This document shows, one piece after another, positions 15,185 to 23,589 of a stretch of 64,000 bases of DNA (its first letter is position 1; each line of letters opens with the position of its first letter). The notes beneath the pieces are model-generated. The model made no database searches, was not told the origin of the DNA, and saw only the letters and a list, made by a program, of their open reading frames with translations. The DNA lies in assembly GCF_045278715.1 (NCBI RefSeq), contig NZ_CP136420.1:2604001-2668000 (forward strand), read 5' to 3'. The DNA is from Neomoorella carbonis (GTDB lineage Bacteria; Bacillota; DSM-521; Neomoorellales; Neomoorellaceae). A program made the translations under genes and the position numbers.

Positions 15185-15206
15185 ACCTCAAGATTAATCT
15201 TGAGGT
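15185..15206 (-). promoter_or_regulatory. Perfect 22-bp palindrome, operator of the Phd gene
   Basis: ACCTCAAGATTAATCTTGAGGT is perfectly self-complementary; the cited string is the full site split as ACCTCAAGATT and AATCTTGAGGT. It lies between the -35 box and the Phd start codon and contains the first bases of the ribosome site GAGGTGA. Binding would block both polymerase and, in RNA form, a hairpin would cover the ribosome site. Phd-type antitoxins bind such palindromes. Confidence 0.7.
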
Positions 15207-15208
15207 TC

Positions 15209-15228
15209 AAATGTATAGTTGTCAAGAA
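15209..15228. repeat. 20-bp element shared with 6339-6358
   Basis: Right-hand copy of AAATGTATAGTT-NN-CAAGAA. It lies 18 bp left of the duplicated propeller leader, while at the other locus an 866-bp toxin-antitoxin segment separates the two. Confidence 0.55.
15220..15225 (-). promoter_or_regulatory. -35 box of the Phd/PIN module
   Basis: TTGACA on the minus strand. Seventeen bases later comes CAAGAT, a weak -10 that lies inside the palindrome. The overlap of -10 and operator fits autorepression. Confidence 0.45.
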
Positions 15229-15246
15229 GGTTTTGGACCTACTGCC

Positions 15247-15792
15247 GGCAGGAAATCGCACCCGGTCGCCGAATAAATAAGGAAAAAGTAGCCAGTCGCC
15301 GGCCGGCTTGTAACCGGAAAAATCAACCTGCGAAGGAGGGCAAGGTGTGGTCATGATTATCTGGCGCCGTTTTATGTATTCCTCAACAGCCTTGCTCGTG
15401 GCCCTCTCCTTATGCCTTTCCCCCCTCCGGCCGGCCGGGGCCGGCAGTCCCTACACCATCCTCTGGCAGCGGCAAATCGCCGGCGGCACCGGCAATTCCG
15501 GCCTGCCGCCGGTAATAAGCCCCTGGGGCGATATCTTCCTGGTAACGAGCAGCAGCATCCTACGCCTCAATGACCGGGGCGAGCAGATCTGGGACTTTAA
15601 GACAGGGGAGAGGCCCACCGGCGCGCCGGTCTTCTTCCCCGACGGCAGCGCCTTCGTCCCCACGACCAGGACCCTGTACGAGATCAAACCCTACGGCCGC
15701 CCCGGCTGGAGCTTCAGCGTCGCTAGCGGGGAAAGCGGCGGCAATACCTCCTCGCCCACCCTCGCCCGGGGACCGGGGGAAAGCTTTTACCT
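15247..15792 (+). repeat. Duplication, right (parental) copy
   Basis: Matches 7225-7774. Here the gene continues intact, so this copy is probably the source. Confidence 0.9.
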
Positions 15793-16555
15793 GCTCCTGG
15801 GCAAGAGCCTTTACGCCGTGGCACCGCGGCGCGACATGCTCTGGTACATGGGGCAGAGCGACTACCCCGTAGCCGTGGACGCCGACCGGCAATATGTTTT
15901 TGTGGCCCGCACCGAAAAAGACAGCGGCACCACGGTGGAAGCCCTGGACGGCAGCGGCGCGACCGTCTGGCGGCGGGGCTTCGCCGAGCAGAAGCAGCTT
16001 TATCTCTCCTTAAGCCCCGGCGGAAAATACCTCTACGTGGCCGGCGTACCCAAAACAGCGAGCGTGATGAATAAATGCGCCTTGTACGCCCTGGACGCGG
16101 CCAGCGGCGCTATCGTCTGGGCGCGCCGCTTCAGCCAGGCGGAAATAGGCAACATCAACGCGGCCCCCGACGGCCTGGTCTACCTGGTGGCCGGCAAGGA
16201 ACGCCTCTATGCCCTGGACGGCGCTACAGGGGAAGAACGGCTCTCCACCCGCCTCCTCGACCTTTCCGGGGCGGCCCCGGCCGTGGACCGACAGGGAACG
16301 ATCTATGTGCCCGGCCGGGAACGCCTCTACGCCGTCGACGGCCGGGACGGTCGGCTCCTGTGGGATATGGAGGTGGACGGCGGCGTACAGGTTACTCCCG
16401 CACTGGGCCCTGACGGCCTGACGGTCTATTTTACCGGCGGTAAAGGCATCCTTTACGCTCTGCAGACCGCCTACGCGAATACCTCGCCACGAACCGCCGG
16501 CGGAGCCGTGGGCGCAGTATCTACATCGGGCAATCTGGCAAGAGCGGCGCAATAA
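15347..16555 (+). CDS. Secreted PQQ-like beta-propeller protein (BamB-like repeats)
   Basis: A 402-residue protein with a signal peptide (YSSTALLVALSLCLSPLRPA, cleavage near AGA) and seven or eight repeats of the form LYALD-x-x-x-G-x-x-x-W (for example ALYALDAASGAIVWARRF, RLYAVDGRDGRLLWDMEV), typical of PQQ/quinoprotein-like propellers such as BamB. Residues needed to bind PQQ cannot be judged, and a structural role is more likely. GTG 15347 is six bases after GGAGGG. The SLH gene 54 bp downstream is probably co-transcribed. A truncated twin lies at 7326-7844. Confidence 0.82.
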   Translation: MVMIIWRRFMYSSTALLVALSLCLSPLRPAGAGSPYTILWQRQIAGGTGNSGLPPVISPWGDIFLVTSSSILRLNDRGEQIWDFKTGERPTGAPVFFPDGSAFVPTTRTLYEIKPYGRPGWSFSVASGESGGNTSSPTLARGPGESFYLLLGKSLYAVAPRRDMLWYMGQSDYPVAVDADRQYVFVARTEKDSGTTVEALDGSGATVWRRGFAEQKQLYLSLSPGGKYLYVAGVPKTASVMNKCALYALDAASGAIVWARRFSQAEIGNINAAPDGLVYLVAGKERLYALDGATGEERLSTRLLDLSGAAPAVDRQGTIYVPGRERLYAVDGRDGRLLWDMEVDGGVQVTPALGPDGLTVYFTGGKGILYALQTAYANTSPRTAGGAVGAVSTSGNLARAAQ

Positions 16556-16609
16556 ATTTGCCGCGGCTAAATCTGAACCTGAACATATCCTGGGGGTAGG
16601 TATTTCCCT

Positions 16610-18025
16610 GTGCGACACTTCTTGCTTGCTATCTTAACGGCCCTGCTCCTGGCCTTCCCCCGCCCGGCCCTGGCAGCGTGGGGCGATGGGCTCTTTCCCG
16701 ACGCCGCCGGCCACTGGGCCGCAGAGCCCATCAACTTTCTCGGGGCACTGGACATCGTCCACGGCTACCCGGATGGCACCTGCCGCCCGGACCAGCCCCT
16801 GACGGCGGTGGAGGCGGTTTCCCTGCTGCTGCGCTCCACCGGCTACAGCAGCGCCGGGAACCTCCCTGCCCGCCCCGGCGGCCAGATGCCCCTACCTACG
16901 GCCCGTCCTTCCGTCAGCGCCAACCGGGGCACGGCCCCGGCCGTGCCGGCGGGAGTCGCCTGGGCCGCAGGCGACCTGGCCCTGGCCGTAGAGCAAAAAA
17001 TCCTCCTGCCGGACGAACTGCAGGAAGGCCTGCTCATGGGGCCGGCGCCGCGTTACCTGGTGTGGCAGCTCCTGGCCCGCAGCCTGAAGACGCCCCTGCA
17101 GCAGGACGCGCCCCTGGACTTCAGCGATGCCGTCCTGGTGCCGGAAGAGGCCCGCCCGGCCGCCGCCACCCTGGCGGCCCTGCAGATAATCCGGGGCTTT
17201 CCCGACGGCACCCTGCGCCCCGTGGATACCATTACCCGCGCCGAAATGCTGGCCCTGCTGGCCCGGATGGTGGAGAACGGCTGGCTCAACCCGGCGCCGG
17301 AACGCCGCCTGGATGGCTGGGTGCAGGAGGTCAAACAGGACACCGGGCGCGCCGGAAATCCTTCAGGCCCAGCTGGAAGCCGCGGTACCAGCCCTGGAAC
17401 TGCGGCGGCCCGCTATTTAGTGACCATTAGCACGCCAACCAGCGGCAGCAAGGATTACCCCATGGCCGCCTCCGCCGCCGTCTTCAACGTCCCCTTGCCG
17501 ACTCCCTTCGCCCTGGAAAATATGCACGTCCTGACCGTCCTCAACCGGCGTAACGAGCTGGCCTTCATCAAGGCTTACGAGCCCCGCCAACCGGGGCAAT
17601 TAACCGTCAATACAGGCACCGTAGAAAAGGTAGTCCGGGGCCGCGGCCTGCAACTGGTACTGCGGGACCTGGACCACGACCTGAAGACCTATGAAGCGAC
17701 CTGGGCGACAACAGTGCCCGGCGGCCTTTTCGCCCTGAAGCAGGGCCAGTGGGTAAAGGTGGAATTGAACGGTGCGGCGGTCTGGAACGTCGAACCCCTG
17801 AAGGTGAAGAAAGCCAGCGGCACCATTGAGGCAGTCGAAGGCCGCAAGCTTTACCTGGACAAATTCGACAAAGAACTGGGAAATGTCTTCCTCAACTGGG
17901 ATCGCGCCCGCCTCTCCGATAAGGACGGCAATCAGTACACCGGCAGCGGCGGGCTGCAGGCAGGCGCCAAAGTCGAGATAACCTGTCTGGACTGGGATAA
18001 AGTGCTGGAGATAAAGATACTTTAA
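16610..18025 (+). CDS. S-layer-homology (SLH) domain surface protein
   Basis: A 471-residue exported protein. After a signal peptide (LLAILTALLLAFPRPALA) come three N-terminal SLH modules: FPDAAGHWAAEPINFLGALD with GYPDGT, a degenerate second one, and a third ending GFPDGTLRPVDTITRAEMLA. SLH modules bind pyruvylated secondary wall polymer on peptidoglycan. Residues about 245-265 are a low-complexity linker, and the C-terminal 200 residues contain beta-rich segments (GTVEKVVRGRGLQLVLRDLD; SGTIEAVEGRKLYLDKF) that I do not recognise. It follows the propeller gene closely and is stopped by a strong terminator. Confidence 0.85.
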   Translation: MRHFLLAILTALLLAFPRPALAAWGDGLFPDAAGHWAAEPINFLGALDIVHGYPDGTCRPDQPLTAVEAVSLLLRSTGYSSAGNLPARPGGQMPLPTARPSVSANRGTAPAVPAGVAWAAGDLALAVEQKILLPDELQEGLLMGPAPRYLVWQLLARSLKTPLQQDAPLDFSDAVLVPEEARPAAATLAALQIIRGFPDGTLRPVDTITRAEMLALLARMVENGWLNPAPERRLDGWVQEVKQDTGRAGNPSGPAGSRGTSPGTAAARYLVTISTPTSGSKDYPMAASAAVFNVPLPTPFALENMHVLTVLNRRNELAFIKAYEPRQPGQLTVNTGTVEKVVRGRGLQLVLRDLDHDLKTYEATWATTVPGGLFALKQGQWVKVELNGAAVWNVEPLKVKKASGTIEAVEGRKLYLDKFDKELGNVFLNWDRARLSDKDGNQYTGSGGLQAGAKVEITCLDWDKVLEIKIL

Positions 18026-18031
18026 AAATAA

Positions 18032-18062
18032 GCCGCAGGATGCCGATCCTGCGGCCAGCTTT
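18032..18062. terminator. Bidirectional terminator between convergent SLH genes
   Basis: GCCGCAGGAT and ATCCTGCGGC make a perfect 10-bp stem with a four-base loop. CTTTTTCC follows on the plus strand and TTATTTTTA on the minus strand, so it can stop both converging genes. Confidence 0.85.
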
Positions 18063-18079
18063 TTCCTTATTACCTGGTT

Positions 18080-19645
18080 TTAAAGGGTGGATTTGTCTGC
18101 CTCGAGGATATTTAGGACCCGCCGCAGCATGACCGTCGCCTCGGCGCGGCTGGTATATGCTTTGGGCAGGATGGCCCCATCCGGCGTTCCCTTAATAATC
18201 CCCAGTTGGTAGCACAGGGCCATGCTTTCCCGGGCCCAGGGAGAAAGGTCGCCGTAGTCCTTAAAACCTTTCAGCTTCTCCAGGGCGCCGCTCAAATCGA
18301 CCGCGGCTTTGTACTCCGCGCCCAGCCCCCTGGCGATCATCGCCGCCATCTCTTCGCGGGTGATAGTCAGGCCCGGCGCGAAATGGGTCTGATCGATACC
18401 GGCAACCAGCCCGGCCCTGTAAGCGCCTTCAATCGCCCCGAAGTACTGGATGCCGGGGGTCACGTCGACGAAGGTTGGTTTTTCCGGCGCAGCTTCCGGT
18501 CGGCCGAAGGTCCTGAGAACCATGGCCGCAAACTGCGCCCGGGTTGCAGGGTTGTCGGGCAGGAAAAGGTCATCCAGCAGTCCCTGGACGATCTGCTTGG
18601 AAGCCATGTAGACGATATCTTTTTCCGCCCAGTGGCCGGCAACGTCGGCAAAGGTTTTCTTATACTCCAGGACCGCAAATTTGCCGGGATTGACCAGGGA
18701 AATCTCAACCCGGCCGGGGGAGGTAAAATCTCCCTGGACGATATTCCAATCGCTTCGAGCTTCGTTGTAGGTGAAGACGCCGAGATAAGCGGAGTCGGAA
18801 ACTTCTCCTTGTCGATAAGGCAGCGTCAGCATTACCTGGCTGGTCTGTTTATCCACCCGGGAGCCGTCCGGCCGCTGCCAGTAAATATCAATATCGTACA
18901 CAGCGCTCTTCAAGGCGTTGGGGCCGGGGATCGACAGCGGCGCCGGCTCTACCGTTTTGTAAGTGAAGTTTAAACTGTCGCCCCCTTCTTTGGAGCGCAA
19001 AATCTTCAAAGGGACTTTGAAAGTAACTTCGTTACCTTTTACCAACAGGCTGTAACCTTCAAGTCCTTCAAAGTCGTTGGCGTTTATCGAAGGCAAAATT
19101 ACCTGGAAGCTATCCCTAGAGTAACCTTCCGGCACGGTCAACCCAATTACGTCGGTAGGCCTGCTTTCCTGCAATAGCTGGACCATGTCGTTCAGGCCGA
19201 TCTCAGCAAGACGGTCGTAAAGCTTTTCGGCCTTCAAAATTACTTTGCGGTAGTGCTCCGGCAGGGTTTTCTCACTCAGGGAAATGATCACCTTTGTTTT
19301 GGTGGTCTTAACGGGGATACTGCCGGCCGGAATTTCGGCCATATTGGCGGCGACCATCCTGACGACCTGGCGGATATCTTCCCGCATGTCGTCCCGGATG
19401 TCGCTTTTATTGAGCTTATCCAGGGCGTCCTGCAGGTGGTCAAGCAGGGTGCCCACATCGATGTTTCCCTGCTCAAAGGAGTATTTGTAATACAATAAGT
19501 CTTCTATAACCAGTTCATTGTAGCTCTTTTCTTCTTCGTCATCGGCCAGGGCGGTCCCCGGCAGTAAGAAGACCATGGCTACGGCCGCCATCAGAATGGC
19601 CAGAAGGAACACTTTATAAAGCGGCAATGAAGGGCGGTTCTGCAT
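18080..19645 (-). CDS. Secreted protein with three C-terminal SLH domains
   Basis: A 521-residue protein. Start ATG 19645 follows AGGAGGGG by four bases; a frame nine codons longer lacks a site. After a signal sequence (FLLAILMAAVAMVFLLPGTALA) residues about 30-330 form an unrecognised, partly beta-rich region (VIGLTVPEGYSRDSFQVILP and similar). Residues about 335-515 hold three SLH modules: FADVAGHWAEKDIVYMASKQ, FVDVTPGIQYFGAIEGAYRA and FKDYGDLSPWARESMALCYQ, each followed by a TRAQ/TREE/SRAE segment. It should be anchored to the wall polymer. It lies directly downstream of a TolC-like gene but after that gene's terminator. Confidence 0.85.
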   Translation of the reverse strand: MQNRPSLPLYKVFLLAILMAAVAMVFLLPGTALADDEEEKSYNELVIEDLLYYKYSFEQGNIDVGTLLDHLQDALDKLNKSDIRDDMREDIRQVVRMVAANMAEIPAGSIPVKTTKTKVIISLSEKTLPEHYRKVILKAEKLYDRLAEIGLNDMVQLLQESRPTDVIGLTVPEGYSRDSFQVILPSINANDFEGLEGYSLLVKGNEVTFKVPLKILRSKEGGDSLNFTYKTVEPAPLSIPGPNALKSAVYDIDIYWQRPDGSRVDKQTSQVMLTLPYRQGEVSDSAYLGVFTYNEARSDWNIVQGDFTSPGRVEISLVNPGKFAVLEYKKTFADVAGHWAEKDIVYMASKQIVQGLLDDLFLPDNPATRAQFAAMVLRTFGRPEAAPEKPTFVDVTPGIQYFGAIEGAYRAGLVAGIDQTHFAPGLTITREEMAAMIARGLGAEYKAAVDLSGALEKLKGFKDYGDLSPWARESMALCYQLGIIKGTPDGAILPKAYTSRAEATVMLRRVLNILEADKSTL

Positions 19646-19690
19646 TTTTCCCCTCCTCACTTCCGCTGACATTTAAAGTACAGCGGTAAA

Positions 19691-19723
19691 ATAAAAACCG
19701 TAGGGGAATTTGCCCCTGCGGTT
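19691..19723 (-). terminator. Terminator of the TolC-like gene
   Basis: AACCG-T-AGGGG pairs with CCCCT-G-CGGTT (10 pairs with one T-G) around a short loop, followed on the minus strand by TTTTTATTTTA. Confidence 0.75.
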
Positions 19724-19760
19724 ACACCTGTGCATCTTTGGGCCAAGGTTTCTAAAAGGA

Positions 19761-20888
19761 TCATCCGCCCGAGGACATGGCCCACGGTTTTTCAAAGGCT
19801 AGCTTTAGGTAAGCATGGTTGCGCACTAGCTCATCTACTGTCGCCTGGGCCTTGGCCACGTCTAGCTCGGCCGCTACCACCTCGGCCTTTGTGTTCATGC
19901 CTGCCGCCGCTTTTGCCTGCTCTACCCGCAGCTTTTCCCGGGCCGCCTCCAGAGCTGCCACGGCGGCGCCATAGTTTTCTTCCACGCTCTTTACCTGGTA
20001 GTAAAGCGAGCGGGTGGCTTTGGCCATTGATTCCTTAACGTTTTCCAGGTTGTATTCGGCCTGCTTCAGCTCCGCCTGGCGGGCATCATAGGGGGTATAA
20101 GATCCCGAGCTGTACATCATTTCCGCGCTCCAGCGCTTGACGTCGATGTTCTGCTGGGCCTTCCAGACGTTGGGATCGTGCTCCAGTACCCGCTGCACCT
20201 CGTACTCCAGATTGGCCACCTGCAGTGGGGAATAGGACGGCTGCTCGTTCAAGATAGGCCGCGCATTGGCATCCAGGCCTACAAGATTATTGAATACTGT
20301 ATAGGCATTGTCAAGGGAGTGACGGGCGGCGGTAAGGCCGTCTTCCGCCTGCCGCCAGAGGTTCTCGGCTACAGCGAGGGAGGAAGAAGCGGCCGTTCCG
20401 GCCTGCACGGCGGCGCGTGTGTTCTGCAGGTTCAAGAGAGCCTGCTGTTTGGCCTTTTCCTGTACTGCAACCTTCTGCTGGGCCACCTGCACATCCCAAT
20501 AGGCTTTGCATACTTTCAGGGCCAGGGCGTCCAGGTTGGCCTGATAAGTGCGCTGGCTCATGCGGTAGTTGAGGTCTGCACCTAAGAGCTGGAGCCAGCT
20601 TGCTTCAATTTGGGGTCCGTAGGGGCCGCCGTAGCCGCCCTCCACCGGCGTAAAGTTTACATTTTCCTGGGCGCTCTCGCGCAGGGACCTAGTACGCTCT
20701 ATTTCCTGCAGGGCACTTTTTAAACCCTTATCGTTCTGCACGGCCATGCTCACGGCCTTTTCCAGAGAAATGACCTGACTTTCTCCGCTCTCCCCATTTC
20801 CCGCCGCGGCTGCGGCCGGTAGAGAAAAGTAGATGAAGAGCAGGGCCGCCGCCAGGGGCGCCAGCAGTCCGCGCATTTTCAAGCGCAT
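19761..20888 (-). CDS. TolC/outer-membrane-efflux-like exported protein
   Basis: A 375-residue protein with a signal peptide (GLLAPLAAALLFIYFSLPAA-AAA). It then has two copies of the OEP helical-hairpin repeat: ISLEKAVSMAVQNDKGLKSA ... AYWDVQVAQQKVAVQEKAKQ, and EYNLENVKESMAKATRSLYY ... VRNHAYLKLA. The family forms trimeric outer-membrane channels for efflux, but this gene sits in a genome that otherwise looks monoderm, and the protein is about 100 residues shorter than TolC. It may be a helical surface protein acting with the adaptors in the window. Start ATG follows GAGGTGA by seven bases. Confidence 0.75.
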   Translation of the reverse strand: MRLKMRGLLAPLAAALLFIYFSLPAAAAAGNGESGESQVISLEKAVSMAVQNDKGLKSALQEIERTRSLRESAQENVNFTPVEGGYGGPYGPQIEASWLQLLGADLNYRMSQRTYQANLDALALKVCKAYWDVQVAQQKVAVQEKAKQQALLNLQNTRAAVQAGTAASSSLAVAENLWRQAEDGLTAARHSLDNAYTVFNNLVGLDANARPILNEQPSYSPLQVANLEYEVQRVLEHDPNVWKAQQNIDVKRWSAEMMYSSGSYTPYDARQAELKQAEYNLENVKESMAKATRSLYYQVKSVEENYGAAVAALEAAREKLRVEQAKAAAGMNTKAEVVAAELDVAKAQATVDELVRNHAYLKLAFEKPWAMSSGG

Positions 20889-20909
20889 TTACAATTCACC
20901 TCTATAATC

Positions 20910-20939
20910 GGAACCCGGATCCTTGTGGATCCGGGTTCC
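20910..20939 (-). terminator. Perfect 13-bp hairpin after the stalk-domain surface gene
   Basis: GGAACCCGGATCC and its exact complement flank a TTGT loop. There is no long U tract on the minus strand (CGATTATAG follows), so it may end transcription weakly or act as an mRNA-stabilising hairpin between this gene and the TolC-like gene. Confidence 0.55.
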
Positions 20940-20967
20940 GCCAGCTACCCTTTCACTGAAACAGCTT

Positions 20968-23250
20968 TTAGTTAATGCTCACCGTCTGGGTGGCTTCGTC
21001 GTAGTTCACCTGAGCCCCGAAGGCCTGGGCTACCCAGCGGAAGGGCACCATCACGCGACCGTTCACCAGGTCCGTAGTTACGTCCATGGTAACGGGAGCG
21101 CCGTTGATGGTCAGCACTGCGCTGCCCGGCGTCACCTGGACCACGCGACCCTCACCGATGAAGGTAGCGGTCTTGCCGTCCCAGAGGATATTCTCCGGGG
21201 TGATGCCCAGGGCGTAGGCCACATAGCGCACCGGCAGGTAGGTGCGGCCGTCCTTCGTGTAGGCGGCAACGTCCATGGTGTTCTGAACGCCGTTAACGGT
21301 GTAGGTGGTGCTGCCAATCACGAAGGAAGCGGAGTACTTGGCCCCAACGGGAGCCGGGGTCACGCAGGTGGCGTTGACTACCTTGGCAACATAGTCATTG
21401 TCTTCAAAGAAGCCATCATAGGATTCGCTCCAAGTGTTATTCGAGTAATCGATCCCGTCAGTCTGTACTAGAGCTGGTCCGCCTACTTCCACTTTGATGT
21501 CGCCTTCACCAAAGGTTCGATCAACGTCATAACTAATGTTACTAATTTCAATTGTGCTGGCTTCGTTGCTGTCATCCTTAAATTTAATCTTTAAAACCGT
21601 ATCGTCTTGAGCTAACGATACGCTTTCAACCTCCAAATCGCCTTTTGTTACTTCAACGTCAGGTTTGGAGGAGAACTTAATGCCATCAGGCAACCTTATC
21701 TCAAGGGCGTTGTTACCATTATCTGTATCAATAGCTCCTGCTGCAGCTTCAGTAATAGTTATTTTACCAGCAGCTTGCTCAAATTTACCAAGTTGAACAT
21801 TGGTTTTTTCCGCTGTTACTTCGACTGGATTAACAACCTTTGCTAAGGTGATTTCGCCGGACACACCCTGGCTACCAGCTACTTTAGCTACCAAGTCACC
21901 TGTTACACCAGCTTTTAGGGCTACACTAATATTTTCGATCTTCAGTTCCGCAGCATCTGTAGACTTGCCCCTGATTGTAAACTTAGCTGTTCTATCATCA
22001 GTACCTTGTAGACCGGCAAAATCTAAGTAAACGCTGTTATCGTCAGCAACATCCGTTAATGTATCACCGGGTTTCACTTCTTGATCATCGATTTTCCACC
22101 AACGGGCATTTTCTGGCAAAGTAATAGTAATGGTCCGGCCTGCTAATAGACTTTCTTTCAAGCTTTCTTTTATAACTATATTGCTTACATCCTGATCGTT
22201 CTGGCCAGCATAAGCAACGATATCAGGATCTTCAGCCTCGACCTGTACTTGAAAATCGCCATACGTACCTACTACCAACTCGCTCGGGCTTACGTCGTAA
22301 TCACCCTTGACTTTGGCTATGACGTCTCCATATTTTGCATCGTCAGTATCGGCAACGACAATAGGCGCCCTAAATTCAAAGGCAGATCTAGCATCAGATT
22401 TGTATACATCGTTAACAATGGAAATTTCCAGGGTATCTTTATCGCTACTGCGCGTAATACTAATCTTGCTTCCATCTCCGTTTGCGTTTACACTACCATG
22501 TAAGCTACCAATGTCGCCCCATACTACTGTTGGGCTTCCAGGAGTTCCCCACTCAAAGCCATCAGGCAATTCTAATTTTAACTTGTCATTAGCCTTTAAT
22601 TTACCAGCAACAGTTTCTTCAACGCGGATTTTCACGCCTTCAGTATCACCCGCGTCGGAGAAGGTGTTGCTATCCAACACGGCAACTTTTAAGGCACCGC
22701 CGCTTGTCGTGGCCACTACAACGGATCCGCTTACCAGTTGCCCCTTAATGTTCGTAATGGTGGCTTTAATATCGCCTTCAACGCCAGCTGGAATATTTAC
22801 ATCCGGAAAACCAATTTTTACCCTGAACTTTTGGCCGTCATTTGTTACCCCAGCATCACTTAATGTAATTTTAAAGCCCCGTTCATTAAAATCACTAAGT
22901 GTTACATTAACATTACCAGCGCCATTAGGTAAACTTACTGCAACCGTTTTAGCAGGTGCACCGCTATATACCGAATAGGTGACGCCTGCAACTGACAACT
23001 GATTGATCTCAAAATCTGAAGGTAGTTCAACCCACGCTTCATGAGTAGTTCCCTCTATATATAGGGGATCAATTTCGATCTGGAAGCTACCCAGGCTAGC
23101 ATTATCAGTATCATCTTCAACTGGGGGTACTTCAAGCGATGTATACACCGTACCCACAGCCCCTGCCGTCCCGGCAAAGGGTACCATCAGGCCCACCAGC
23201 ATGGCCAGGGTGAGCAGGATGGAAATCCATTTCTTCCTCGTCTTTAACAA
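20968..23250 (-). CDS. Large exported protein with repeated beta domains and a C-terminal stalk domain
   Basis: A 760-residue protein. TTG 23250 follows GGAGGG by seven bases. The signal peptide (ISILLTLAMLVGLMVPFAGT-AGA) is followed by about four repeats of roughly 130 residues with the pattern LP-x-G/N-x-x-W/F and VKG/VAG-x, reminiscent of Ig-like surface repeats. The last 130 residues are a copper-amine-oxidase-N-like 'stalk' domain in two halves (YTVNGVQNTMDVAAYTKDGR TYLPVRYVAYALG; LTINGAPVTMDVTTDLVNGR VMVPFRWVAQAFG). The middle is visibly AT-richer than both ends. It is a candidate major surface protein; no SLH domain is present. Confidence 0.8.
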   Translation of the reverse strand: MLKTRKKWISILLTLAMLVGLMVPFAGTAGAVGTVYTSLEVPPVEDDTDNASLGSFQIEIDPLYIEGTTHEAWVELPSDFEINQLSVAGVTYSVYSGAPAKTVAVSLPNGAGNVNVTLSDFNERGFKITLSDAGVTNDGQKFRVKIGFPDVNIPAGVEGDIKATITNIKGQLVSGSVVVATTSGGALKVAVLDSNTFSDAGDTEGVKIRVEETVAGKLKANDKLKLELPDGFEWGTPGSPTVVWGDIGSLHGSVNANGDGSKISITRSSDKDTLEISIVNDVYKSDARSAFEFRAPIVVADTDDAKYGDVIAKVKGDYDVSPSELVVGTYGDFQVQVEAEDPDIVAYAGQNDQDVSNIVIKESLKESLLAGRTITITLPENARWWKIDDQEVKPGDTLTDVADDNSVYLDFAGLQGTDDRTAKFTIRGKSTDAAELKIENISVALKAGVTGDLVAKVAGSQGVSGEITLAKVVNPVEVTAEKTNVQLGKFEQAAGKITITEAAAGAIDTDNGNNALEIRLPDGIKFSSKPDVEVTKGDLEVESVSLAQDDTVLKIKFKDDSNEASTIEISNISYDVDRTFGEGDIKVEVGGPALVQTDGIDYSNNTWSESYDGFFEDNDYVAKVVNATCVTPAPVGAKYSASFVIGSTTYTVNGVQNTMDVAAYTKDGRTYLPVRYVAYALGITPENILWDGKTATFIGEGRVVQVTPGSAVLTINGAPVTMDVTTDLVNGRVMVPFRWVAQAFGAQVNYDEATQTVSIN

Positions 23251-23589
23251 CTATTTTCCCTCCTTGAGATTTTTGCCCGTATGTAGGGCGGCTTACTGTT
23301 TAATTTCCGGCCCGGGTATCCTTGGTGCCCGGCGCATCCCTCCTTTAATGCTAGTTTCGCGACCATTGCTGCGTCTTCAGACTGCGGCTGATGCTCCGAA
23401 AAGGGGAAAGTTCCCCAGGTAAGGAATATTCTACGCCGCCGTCCAGTTTTCCTGCTGGTTTGGGCGGCTTTTCCTCGACCAGTCATTTAGTTAGACACCG
23501 AAGCCGGGCGAAAAGTTCCCGGCCGGAAGAAATTTTTTTGCGCCGGGTTTTCCCGCTTCCACCGCGTCTCAATTCCGCTTATTCAGGTT
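23251..23589 (-). other. 339-bp gap, probable structured leader of the large surface gene
   Basis: No gene on either strand. On the minus strand it forms several possible stems before the GGAGGG site at 23255-23260, including CCGGGC/GCCCGG around 23311-23328 and GCATC/GATGC. A long untranslated leader is likely, but it matches no riboswitch consensus I can recall. Confidence 0.35.

Noticed and set aside
23251..23589. Cyclic-di-GMP or similar riboswitch in the leader of the surface gene
   Set aside because: The conserved GEMM core bases could not be found in order; only generic stems are visible.
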